Assembly (NCBI GenBank): GCA_040235375.1
Contig: JBECKQ010000187.1
Span: forward strand, 1-14,002
Length of the DNA stretch: 14,002 bases
From: JBECKQ01 sp040235375
GTDB lineage: Bacteria > Planctomycetota > Phycisphaerae > UBA1845
Direction: 5' to 3'
This document shows, one piece after another, positions 5,456-14,002 of the stretch (positions are counted from its first letter, which is position 1; each line of letters begins with the position of its first letter). Under the pieces are notes generated by a model that worked only from the letters and a program-made list of their open reading frames with translations, was not told the DNA's origin and did no database searches. The translations under genes and the position numbers were made by a program.

Positions 5456-7374
5456 ACGCGCTCGGCGGATTTCTCTGACCCGACCGGCAACGGGATTCGC
5501 ATGGAGCGCCCCGGCGTGGCCGGTGCTGCTTCGCGCGCCGGCGATCCTGCTGGCAGCCGTGAGGAATCCGCGGGAAGATACTCGATCCCCCAGTACATTT
5601 CCTGGTTCGTCGAAGCACTGACCATCGGCACTGGCGCCTGCTGGAGGCCATCCCAGATTACGATCGGACCGCGTCGCAACTTGCGCGCCCAGGTCAGGAG
5701 CTTCGGCGCGGTCATCAACAGGCCGATCTGCCCGATGATCTGGAACAGCAGCCGCTTGCCAGCCGTCTGCCCGCGGCCGAGCGAGGCGAGCACGCGGAGC
5801 GTGTTGAGCGGGTTATAGAAGCACCAGTACGCCCGGAGGATATTCACCTGTCGCTCCCACGGCCGGGGATTCCGGCTGGCGACGACGTGATTTCCGTCAA
5901 AGTACGCCTGCGGTACCATTTGTCCGGCGACAGATTTGTACAGCACGCGGGCCTTGGCCGAGGTTTCGAAGTCGCGCGTGCCGACGGCCGGCCCCAGGTA
6001 CGTGCACTGGTACGATATCGCCCCCTTCTTGAAGAGGTACTTCGCCTGGTTCAGCAGGCCGCTCAGGTCGCCGGGGGCGGAGCGCAGCGGCTGGTTGTCG
6101 CTGTGGATCATCATGGCCATCGGCTCGATGCCGATGTCAAGGAGTCTGGCGAACAGTTCAGCGGTCTTCCCTTCGTTCTGCCCCTTGTTGATCAGCTCGG
6201 CGGTGATGTCCTCGATGCCGAACCAGATGGCGCGAAGGCCGCCCCGGCGGCACAGCGGCAGGATGTCGAGGTTCTTGTGCACGTCGAACTGCGTCGCCTC
6301 CGTGTAGAAGCGAATGCGCTCCGCGAGGGGGGCGCCGTTCGTCGTCGTGTTCGCCAGAGCGGTCATGAGGTCGATGACCGTCTGGCGATTATTGAAGAAG
6401 TTGTCGTCGGTGCCGAAGAACTCGCGGATGCCGAAGTTCTCGTATATGTGCTTGATCTCGGCCGCCATTCGGGCGGGGCTCTTGTGCCGCCAGGTCCGCT
6501 GATTGGCCGCCGGAATCGGGCAGAACGAGCAGTTGAACTTGCAGCCGTGGGTGGCGATGAGCGAGGCGATAAGCGACAGCTTGCCGACGCGGCGCGGGGG
6601 GCACGGCTTGGGCGCGAGCGTTCGCTTGCGATGCGGGGGCTCGAGCAGGCGGTAGCCGGCATCGGGCATGGGCATCTCGTCGAGATCGCCCAGGAGGCGC
6701 TGGACGCCGGTATTGACGGCGTACGGGCGGTCTAGGGGCGCGCCATCGGGTACGTAGACGAGGCCGGGCACCTGGTTCAGACTTCCGGCTGCCCGTGCTT
6801 TTCGGAAGGCATGCAGCGCCGAGTCACCAGCCTGGCGATGGTCGAGGATGCAATGCAGCAGTTGCAGCAGGACGTAGGCCTCGCCGGTGACGACGCAATC
6901 GGCGCCGACGCCGGGGCCCGATCCGATGTTGAAGTAATCGCACGGTTCGTAGATGGCCTTGGGGCCGCCGGAAAGGATGAGCGGCCGGCGTTCGCCGAGG
7001 CGATGGGCATCGCGAATCAGGTCGTAGGAAGGTTCGCCGTGCACCTGCATGGCGGAGGTCATCAGGATATCGATCGGCTTTCCGTCGAGAACGGCTTCGC
7101 TGGGTCGGAAATTCGGCGTCCACTGCTGAAGCACGACGCGGACGTGCTTGAAGCCGGAGGCGCTCAGCACGTCGGCCAGCGTGCGGACCGAGCACGGGGC
7201 CATGCGCTTGTCGGCGTACCAGTACGGCAGCATCCGCGTCCGGAAGTCGAAGGCGTAGACGATGGCGATGCGCAGATCGTGCGCCCCGGAGCGTGACGCG
7301 AGGTCGTCGATGGCGGCGCGGAAGGCGCCGTCCGGCAGGTAAACGTCGTCACGCGGTCGCTTGGGCAATTCCAC
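5422..7374 (-). CDS. Cobalamin-binding radical SAM protein
   Basis: This 650-residue predicted iron-sulfur enzyme has an N-terminal B12-binding-like Rossmann region (about 33-190, with DILMTSAMQVHG and LILSGGPKAIYEP) and a radical SAM core with the cluster motif CKFNCSFC (C278, C282, C285), followed by FGTDDNFFNN and WFGIEDI. The cluster reductively cleaves S-adenosylmethionine. Family members do methylations and ring rearrangements in lipid, tetrapyrrole and natural-product pathways, but the substrate cannot be told from sequence. A region about 505-600 (YWCFYNPLNTLR, then a hydrophobic stretch 540-562) may approach the membrane. The last 50 residues are Pro/Ala/Ser-rich and probably disordered. 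The start is GTG with AAAGGG six bases upstream. The gene lies downstream of the transporter on the same strand, but a 360-bp gap suggests separate transcription. Confidence 0.92.
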   Translation of the reverse strand: MELPKRPRDDVYLPDGAFRAAIDDLASRSGAHDLRIAIVYAFDFRTRMLPYWYADKRMAPCSVRTLADVLSASGFKHVRVVLQQWTPNFRPSEAVLDGKPIDILMTSAMQVHGEPSYDLIRDAHRLGERRPLILSGGPKAIYEPCDYFNIGSGPGVGADCVVTGEAYVLLQLLHCILDHRQAGDSALHAFRKARAAGSLNQVPGLVYVPDGAPLDRPYAVNTGVQRLLGDLDEMPMPDAGYRLLEPPHRKRTLAPKPCPPRRVGKLSLIASLIATHGCKFNCSFCPIPAANQRTWRHKSPARMAAEIKHIYENFGIREFFGTDDNFFNNRQTVIDLMTALANTTTNGAPLAERIRFYTEATQFDVHKNLDILPLCRRGGLRAIWFGIEDITAELINKGQNEGKTAELFARLLDIGIEPMAMMIHSDNQPLRSAPGDLSGLLNQAKYLFKKGAISYQCTYLGPAVGTRDFETSAKARVLYKSVAGQMVPQAYFDGNHVVASRNPRPWERQVNILRAYWCFYNPLNTLRVLASLGRGQTAGKRLLFQIIGQIGLLMTAPKLLTWARKLRRGPIVIWDGLQQAPVPMVSASTNQEMYWGIEYLPADSSRLPAGSPAREAAPATPGRSMRIPLPVGSEKSAERVHASASPLRIA

Positions 7375-7734
7375 AATGGACCCTTTCTGAGCAGGTCACG
7401 AACACGAACGTGCCCGCGTGGGGCGCGTAACACGTCGGCGCGCATGGTCTTTTTCGCGAGTGAAGCGCCTGCCCGAACCCTGACGAGCCACGACGGCCCA
7501 AACCGTCCCCTGATGACGCCACCGGGCAATCCTATGCAGCGTATCGAAGCCGACCGAGGCACTCGCCCGCTGATGGCGCCGCACGCTAACACAATCGCAG
7601 CCCCACCGCTACAACGAATTGAAAAAGCGGCTTTTCGATGATTGAGGTCTCAGACTTCCCCCGTGGCATCCAGGTAACAGCCAATGCCAGGCCGCGCCCT
7701 CCACTCCGACACAAACCGGCGAACACATGCGCAG
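7375..7734 (-). other. Intergenic gap between transporter and radical SAM genes
   Basis: About 360 bp with no supported gene. Open frames here on either strand are arginine-rich shadows. A short palindrome AAAAG-CGG-CTTTT (7623-7635) and an inverted repeat TGGCAT/ATGCCA (7664-7669 and 7684-7689) are the only structures I see. The first could weakly terminate the transporter transcript. I could not identify a confident promoter for the radical SAM gene. Confidence 0.35.
7381..7386 (-). promoter_or_regulatory. Shine-Dalgarno AAAGGG for the radical SAM gene
   Basis: Read on the minus strand, AAAGGG lies 6 bases before the GTG start at 7372-7374, supporting that non-ATG start. Confidence 0.55.
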
Positions 7735-9240
7735 CTACTTGACGCCGTGCATCAGCCGCTTGAGGAAAGGCGCCAGGATGAAGAGCAGCGCGGCCGCGGC
7801 GCCGGCGCACATCGCAGTCCCGCCGAATACCGGGGCGTAGCCGAATTTGGCCTGGAGCGGGCCGATCACGCCGCCGGTGATCACGTTGGCCACGGCTGAT
7901 GAAAGGAACCACGTACCCATGAAGACGCCGACGAGTCGTGGGGGTGAAAGCTTGGTCACCATCGACAGGCCGACCGGCGACAGGCACAGTTCGCCGGTGG
8001 TCAGGAAAAGAAACGCGAGCAGCAGCCATCCCAGATCGCTTTGGCCGCTGCGCAGGGCCTGCGTGGCGCCGATCCAGAGCATGCAATACGCCAGGGCTAG
8101 CTGAGCGATGCCAAGGGCGAACTTCATCGGCGAGGCCGGCTCGATCTTCTTGCGATCCAGCCAGACCCACAGAATGGAGAACGGAATGCTCAGTGCGATG
8201 ATGAAGAACGGGTTGACGAAGCCGGCGACAAAGGCCGCTTCGAGCTTGTGTCCGAAGACCTGCAGATTCACCGCATCCTGCGTGAAGCGCGTGATCGTGC
8301 TGCCCTGGATCTCGAACAGACCCCAGAAGACCATCGAGAACAGGCAGAGCACGATGATGACCAGCATCTGGTGGCCCTCTTCGCGCGGGGCACGCCAGAC
8401 CTCGTACAGCAGGTAAAAAAGCACGACGAGTCCGGCGACTGCGGCCAGCCGCTGCACCCACTGGGGATTGGCCATCAAGTACGCCGCCAGCGGAATGAAA
8501 ACTACCACACCGATGATCAGCGGTACGACGTTGGGCACGCCGAATCGCCCGGGGCCGGTCAACCTCGCTCCTGACGGCGGCAGACCCCGTCCCTTGATCC
8601 ACCGGGTTCCAAACGCCAGGACCGCCACTGATACCAGCATGCCTATGCCGGCCAGCAGAAAGCCCAGGAACCAATACCACTTCTGGGCGACCAGGGCCGA
8701 GAAACTCGCCGCCAGCGCGCCGATGTTGATGCCCATGTAGAAGATCGTGAAGGCGGAATCGCGGCGGGCGTCTCCAGGGTTGTAGAGCGTACCGACGATC
8801 GTGGAGATGTTCGGCTTGAAGAAGCCGTTGCCGCAGGCCAGCGTCGCCAGCCCGATGAAGAACAGCGGGTAGAGGGTACCGGGGGACCAGCCCTTGAGCA
8901 CGAGCACGGCGTACGTCGTGAGCGTGAACTGGGCCAACGACATCAACAGGCCGCCGATGTATATGGCCCGCCGCTGCCCCAGCAGACGGTCGGCGAGCAT
9001 GCCGCCGACAACAGTGGCCGCATAGGCGAATCCGAGATAGGCACCGTAGACTTGGTCGGCGAACCCTCCGGCCGCCTCCTCCCCTTTGGTCTTGGCCAGC
9101 GTGGTCAGAACGACGCCGACCATGTAGAGCGTCATGATGTTCCGCATGCTGTAGAAGCTGAAACGCTCCCACAGCTCGGTGGTGAACAGCACGTACAGAC
9201 CGCGGGGGTGTCCGAAAAGCGGTTTGGGTTCGCTCGCCAC
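7735..9240 (-). CDS. POT/PTR2-family proton-coupled oligopeptide transporter
   Basis: A 501-residue inner-membrane major facilitator protein with about 12-14 hydrophobic helices. It imports di- and tripeptides with protons. The family's proton-coupling motif ExxERFxxY is present as E22-L-W-E25-R26-F27 with Y30. Other POT signatures are GNGFFKPNIST (137-147, with K142) and FYMGINIGAL (167-176), the PTR2 signature, plus E417 in GELCLSPVG of a late helix. The start is set at GTG 9240, because an excellent AGGGGAGG sits 6 bases upstream and the first helix then begins about 13 residues in. A frame open to 9360 would add 40 non-homologous-looking residues that include the ribosome site. The gene is divergent from the receiver-fragment gene. 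Its actual substrate is not decided by sequence. Confidence 0.95.
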   Translation of the reverse strand: MASEPKPLFGHPRGLYVLFTTELWERFSFYSMRNIMTLYMVGVVLTTLAKTKGEEAAGGFADQVYGAYLGFAYAATVVGGMLADRLLGQRRAIYIGGLLMSLAQFTLTTYAVLVLKGWSPGTLYPLFFIGLATLACGNGFFKPNISTIVGTLYNPGDARRDSAFTIFYMGINIGALAASFSALVAQKWYWFLGFLLAGIGMLVSVAVLAFGTRWIKGRGLPPSGARLTGPGRFGVPNVVPLIIGVVVFIPLAAYLMANPQWVQRLAAVAGLVVLFYLLYEVWRAPREEGHQMLVIIVLCLFSMVFWGLFEIQGSTITRFTQDAVNLQVFGHKLEAAFVAGFVNPFFIIALSIPFSILWVWLDRKKIEPASPMKFALGIAQLALAYCMLWIGATQALRSGQSDLGWLLLAFLFLTTGELCLSPVGLSMVTKLSPPRLVGVFMGTWFLSSAVANVITGGVIGPLQAKFGYAPVFGGTAMCAGAAAALLFILAPFLKRLMHGVK

Positions 9241-9246
9241 GCAATG

Positions 9247-9254
9247 CCTCCCCT
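9247..9254 (-). promoter_or_regulatory. Strong Shine-Dalgarno AGGGGAGG of the transporter
   Basis: Read on the minus strand, AGGGGAGG lies 6 bases before GTG 9238-9240. It fixes the transporter start there rather than at the in-frame ATG 9358-9360. Confidence 0.75.
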
Positions 9255-9363
9255 GGATGGAATGATGCTTGGGCCGCTCGCGCGGAGGCAGAATAGCGTA
9301 CAGAACCGGCGATGGCCAGCACGAGTGTCCGGCCTCTCCGAACTTCCCTGGGGTGAACACTCC

Positions 9364-9385
9364 GACTTACTTATCTTGCCAAGTC
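9364..9385. repeat. Inverted repeat GACTT-N12-AAGTC in the divergent spacer
   Basis: The arms at 9364-9368 and 9381-9385 are perfect and separated by 12 bp. They lie in the spacer between the divergent transporter and receiver-fragment genes, where an operator could serve both. The minus strand within it reads TTGGCA, a possible -35, but I could not place a good -10. Confidence 0.25.
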
Positions 9386-9485
9386 AGCCACCCCACAGAG
9401 CCGAAGCAGCTTATGAGCGCGGCGGTGCGTCGCGCGAGAAGCCGCCTGTTCGGCGTGCGCGCATCCGATGTGAGGGATCGACGAC

Positions 9486-9815
9486 ATGCCCCCTGGGAAC
9501 AACAAGGGCCACGACTCCACGGCAGAACCTGCGTCCACTGTCCTGATCGTCGATGACGATCCGTCTCATCGCCAGCTCCGCGCGACCACGCTCGAGCGCG
9601 TCCGCTTCCGCACTATGGAGGCCGGCGCCGCCGAGACGGCCCTCGTCCTCGTTCCGGAGTCGGATCCCGACGTTATCGTCATGGACGTGCGAATGCCCGG
9701 AATGGATGGCCTCGAGTGCTCGCGCCGGCTCCGGGCATCCGACGCGACAGCCTGTATTCCGATCATCATGGCCACGTTCACCACACGAGCCGACACTCCA
9801 ATTCACGCGACTTGA
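9486..9815 (+). pseudogene. Truncated response-regulator receiver domain
   Basis: A 109-residue frame with the first two thirds of a receiver domain. The acidic cluster D23-D25 (VLIVDDDP), phosphoacceptor D67 in VMDVRMPGMDGLE and T97 (IPIIMAT) are present, after which the protein ends within about 12 residues. The conserved lysine and the last strand and helix are missing, so normal phospho-switching is doubtful. None of the three forward frames downstream resumes the domain, so this looks like a deletion rather than a simple frameshift. The ATG has GAGGG nine bases upstream, so it may still be translated. It precedes the unknown-function gene by 94 bp on the same strand. It could be a remnant or an atypical minimal receiver. 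Confidence 0.6.
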
Positions 9816-9896
9816 TCTTCCGGACCGGTCCGAGGATGATCGCACCAGCGTGAGGCCTCCACGGACCGCTCGCTTGCTCACCTGTGGACAATCGCC

Positions 9897-9901
9897 GGAG
9901 A
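9897..9901 (+). promoter_or_regulatory. Shine-Dalgarno GGAGA selecting GTG 9910
   Basis: GGAGA lies 8 bases before GTG 9910. It supports starting the unknown-function gene there and not at the far upstream in-frame ATG 9553, which would read through the receiver gene in the wrong frame. Confidence 0.55.
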
Positions 9902-9909
9902 CTGCAATC

Positions 9910-10905
9910 GTGAGTTCCATTCGCACGTTCCTCAAAGGCACCGTCGATTACGCGGGTCTGTTTCCGCCGGCTCAGCTTCCGATGGAGCCGGTCGTTCGTA
10001 ACTACGCTGCCTACCGGGCAGGGCCGGATGCGTGGATGCTCGGACGCCTGATCTGCCCGGCGGCGAGGATGGATGAATTCGCGGCGAGCCTCGACGACGC
10101 GGTGCCGCAGCGCGAGGCGGACGGCGCGTGGTCGGTGTCCGCCCTGGGGCGAGGCGGTGATGACGCGTACGGATTCATGCACAGCCTCGAGGAGGACATC
10201 AGGAGCATCCGAGCGGTGCGGGAGCGTCTCGGCGGACGAGTGACGGTGGAGGCCTACGAGTGCCGGATTCCCACGATGTACATCGGCCCGGCAGACGAGG
10301 CCGGCATCGCGGAGCTCGTCGGTAATACGGCGGGGAGGCTTTGCGAAGCGGACATCGGCCGGATCGTGCCGTTCTTCGAAATCCCGTTTCTTGGCGATTG
10401 GCGGCGCAATGTTCCCGCAGCGGTACGGGCCATCCAAAGGCACAATGAGCAACCTGCCAGGCACGAGGAGGCCGCCGGCAGCCCTGCCGCATGCGTCAAG
10501 ATTCGCACCGGCGGCGTCAAGCGCGACATGACGCCGTCCAGCGAGCAAATCGCGTGCCTGATCCGCGCCTGCCGGGCTGGTGGGGTGGCCTTCAAAGCCA
10601 CGGCCGGACTGCATCACGCGCTACACCATCACGACGACACTTCGGCGGCCGTTCAGCACGGGTTCTTCAATGTCCTCGGCGCCGCCATTCTCGCTCATGC
10701 GCTCGACCTCGACGAGGCATCCATTCAGGAGGTGCTGGACGACGAGAACGCTGCGGATTTCCGGTTCGACAACGGATTCTCCTGGCGCGATTCGCGAGCG
10801 AGCGATGAGCAGATCGCGTCGGGGCGCGACCGGCTCATTCTGAGCTTCGGCAGTTGCAGCTTTGAAGAACCTCTCGAGGACCTGCGGAGATTAGGACTGC
10901 GCTGA
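9910..10905 (+). CDS. Conserved protein of unknown function (DYAGLFPPA family)
   Basis: A 331-residue soluble protein without signal peptide or membrane helix. I recognise the pattern of a widespread uncharacterised family but know no function. Highly patterned segments are DYAGLFPPAQLPM (13-25), AWMLGRLICPAAR (41-53), VKIRTGGVKRDM (196-207), FKATAGLHHALHHH (228-241), HGFFNVLGAAIL (250-261) and LILSFGSCSFEEP (309-321). The alternating strand/helix pattern, with KIRTGG and FKATAGLHH at strand ends, is compatible with a TIM-barrel-like enzyme; this is inference only. The histidine-rich stretch H235, H236, H239-H241 and the HGFFN histidine could bind a metal or take part in catalysis. Codon use becomes typical from the GTG start, which has GGAGA eight bases upstream. 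It may be co-transcribed with the truncated receiver gene. Confidence 0.88.
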   Translation: MSSIRTFLKGTVDYAGLFPPAQLPMEPVVRNYAAYRAGPDAWMLGRLICPAARMDEFAASLDDAVPQREADGAWSVSALGRGGDDAYGFMHSLEEDIRSIRAVRERLGGRVTVEAYECRIPTMYIGPADEAGIAELVGNTAGRLCEADIGRIVPFFEIPFLGDWRRNVPAAVRAIQRHNEQPARHEEAAGSPAACVKIRTGGVKRDMTPSSEQIACLIRACRAGGVAFKATAGLHHALHHHDDTSAAVQHGFFNVLGAAILAHALDLDEASIQEVLDDENAADFRFDNGFSWRDSRASDEQIASGRDRLILSFGSCSFEEPLEDLRRLGLR

Positions 10906-11205
10906 GTTGTTCACGTCGTGAGCCACGCGCCGCAGGTTGGCTGGCCGAGAAAAACTGACCATCTCGCCCGGATTGCCGGTAGCGGAAGCTGCGTGCGCCC
11001 AGTCGGGCGTTGCAGCGCTGCTTCATCCGGGCGGATGGTCTGGCCAGGCATGGCCCCTGCCCGCCGACAGTCGCCGCGGGCGGAGACACGCCTCTCGTGT
11101 GGGTCATCGCGTGACCAAGGAGCACCCGACGGGACCTCAGGGGGAACAGGAAACCCCTTGCGAAGCCACGGGAGGGCCTTTTCTCTCCGTTATCCTGTAA
11201 CCGCG

Positions 11206-11231
11206 AGCCGGGAGGTTCTTCCCCGGTTTTT
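11206..11231 (+). terminator. Intrinsic terminator upstream of the sigma factor gene
   Basis: The stem CCGGG (11208-11212) pairs with CCCGG (11222-11226), extended by A-T and G-T pairs at its base, with a 9-nt loop and a run TTTTT at 11227-11231. It lies 300 bp after the unknown-function gene and 55 bp before the sigma factor start, so it insulates the sigma/kinase operon from upstream reading. Confidence 0.55.
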
Positions 11232-11260
11232 GGCTTTCTGCGGTCGTGAAATCTGATAAT
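11230..11260 (+). promoter_or_regulatory. Possible promoter of the sigma factor/kinase operon
   Basis: GATAAT (11255-11260) matches five of six -10 bases. TTGGCT at 11230-11235 is a possible -35, but the spacer would be 19 bp, longer than usual. Transcription would start near 11267, about 20 nt before the ATG. Confidence 0.35.
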
Positions 11261-11285
11261 CTGCGGGAGTTGATGCAGGCCAGGC

Positions 11286-11865
11286 ATGGACAAGACACGC
11301 GTTAGCCTGCTGATGCGGCTGCGCGATCCGCGCGACAACGAGGCCTGGAGTGAGTTTGATCGAATTTACAGACCACTCCTGACCCGGTATGCGTGTGCGC
11401 GCGGGCTGACAGAGGCCGATGTCGAGGACGTGGTGCAGTATTCGATGGCGCAGGTCCACAACGAGGCCAGGAAATTCGAGTACGATCCGACCCGCGGCCG
11501 GTTCCGCGGCTGGCTGCGGACGGTGGTCAATAACCGCGTCAACAACATCCGGCGACAGCCCCATTTTCCCCCCGGCGCTGGCGACCTGCTCGCCCGTCAA
11601 GCGGCGGATGGGGACTCTCCAGAGGAGCTTTTTGAACGGATTTGGTTCGAGGAGCACCTCCGTCACGCCCTTTTGAAGATAAAAAACTCGTGTGACGGGA
11701 ATACGTTTGAGGCTTTTCGCCTATATGTTGTGGAAGAGCACCCGTCCGGCGAAGTATGCGACAGGCTCGGGATCGACCGGCAGCAACTTTACAAAATCAA
11801 GTGGCGTCTCACTCGCAAGCTGCGGGAGCACTTTGCGGCGCTCACCGGCGAGGAGCCCGATAATC

Positions 11866-11873
<8 letters not shown>
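11286..11873 (+). CDS. ECF-type RNA polymerase sigma factor (planctomycete-like)
   Basis: A 195-residue sigma factor that directs RNA polymerase to a dedicated promoter set. Region 2 spans about 20-90, with FDRIYRPLLTRYAC, GLTEADVEDVVQ and the FRGWLRTVVNNRVNNIRR segment for core and -10 binding. Region 4 spans about 125-185, with a helix-turn-helix in EVCDRLGIDRQQLYKIKWRL. Region 3 is absent, as in ECF factors. The N-terminus TRVSLLMRLRDPRDNEAW and the YDPTRGRFRGWL stretch are typical of planctomycete-type ECF proteins. The stop codon overlaps the kinase start by 8 bp (ATGTCTGA), so the two are translationally coupled. The AGG bases before the ATG are only a weak ribosome site. Target promoters are unknown; activity is probably controlled by the partner kinase. 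Confidence 0.93.
11850..11855 (+). promoter_or_regulatory. Shine-Dalgarno GAGGAG of the kinase, inside the sigma factor gene
   Basis: GAGGAG lies 10 bases before ATG 11866, within the end of the sigma factor coding sequence, supporting that start and coupled translation. Confidence 0.6.

Positions 11874-14002
<2,129 letters not shown>

Larger units (their letters stand above)
10906..11285 (+). other. Hairpin-rich spacer, possible structured RNA
   Basis: There is no supported gene in this 380-bp interval. Reading the plus strand, consecutive non-overlapping hairpins occur at 10988-11016 (GCTGC and CGCCC arms, AGTC loop), 11024-11037 (CATCC/GGATG), 11042-11055 (GGCCA/TGGCC), 11059-11081 (GCCCGC/GCGGGC), 11086-11100 (ACACG/CGTGT), 11102-11116 (GGTCA/TGACC) and 11139-11158 (AGGGG/CCCCT), followed by a terminator at 11206-11231. 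It could be a noncoding RNA or the 3' UTR of the upstream gene. GC-rich DNA also yields short hairpins by chance, and I recognise no known RNA family. Confidence 0.25.

Noticed and set aside
5887..6735. Plus-strand open frame opposite the radical SAM gene
   Set aside because: Valine/alanine/arginine-rich shadow; the minus strand holds the CKFNCSFC radical SAM motif.
7586..9322. Minus-strand open frame (578 codons) in a different frame from the transporter
   Set aside because: Rich in Arg, His and Gly, with no membrane pattern; the overlapping frame is a clear POT transporter.
9241..9360. 40-residue N-terminal extension of the transporter from ATG 9358-9360
   Set aside because: It contains the strong AGGGGAGG ribosome site of GTG 9240 and is unlike POT N-termini.
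9553..9909. In-frame N-terminal extension of the DYAGLFPPA protein
   Set aside because: It reads through the receiver-domain gene in the wrong frame and is Arg/Ser/Pro-rich; the GTG at 9910 has its own Shine-Dalgarno site.
9776..9909. Frameshift explanation for the short receiver domain
   Set aside because: None of the three forward frames after the break shows the missing lysine and helix, so a single indel would not restore it.

Overview
The window reads as ordinary chromosomal DNA from a GC-rich, free-living bacterium, most likely a planctomycete or close relative. This is inferred from gene types, not from a marker gene. The best clue is an ECF sigma factor overlapping the start of a Hanks-type Ser/Thr kinase that carries an N-terminal anti-sigma-like zinc finger, one membrane helix and a long TPR tail. 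An orphan LuxR-type response regulator, a class II ribonucleotide reductase and a conserved unknown protein with a DYAGLFPPA motif fit the same picture. I see no insertion sequence, prophage, CRISPR array, tRNA or rRNA.

Layout, left to right. (1) The 3' end of an unidentified gene (+), convergent with a MerR/TipAS-type regulator (-) that has a textbook 19-bp-spacer MerR promoter and dyad. (2) A 650-bp intergenic region with a sigma70-like promoter and two NrdR-box-like sites 31 bp apart, driving nrdJ, the adenosylcobalamin-dependent ribonucleotide reductase (+). (3) A 470-bp spacer with inverted repeats and a strong UUCG-loop terminator. (4) A NarL/FixJ response regulator (+) whose 3' end overlaps, tail to tail, a cobalamin-binding radical SAM protein (-). 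(5) A POT/PTR2 peptide transporter (-). (6) Divergent from it, a truncated receiver-domain gene (+) and the DYAGLFPPA protein (+). (7) A hairpin-rich 380-bp spacer ending in a terminator. (8) The ECF sigma factor and kinase operon (+), which runs off the window end.

Most genes look like independent transcription units. Two links stand out. Two of the enzymes are predicted to use cobalamin (nrdJ and the radical SAM protein). The sigma factor and kinase overlap by 8 bp and probably form one signalling module, with the kinase's own zinc finger as a candidate sigma-binding domain. Four consecutive genes appear to start with GTG, chosen on Shine-Dalgarno and family evidence. The best candidates for something undescribed are the sigma/kinase/anti-sigma fusion, the hairpin-rich spacer at 10988-11231, and the unknown protein beside the broken receiver gene.
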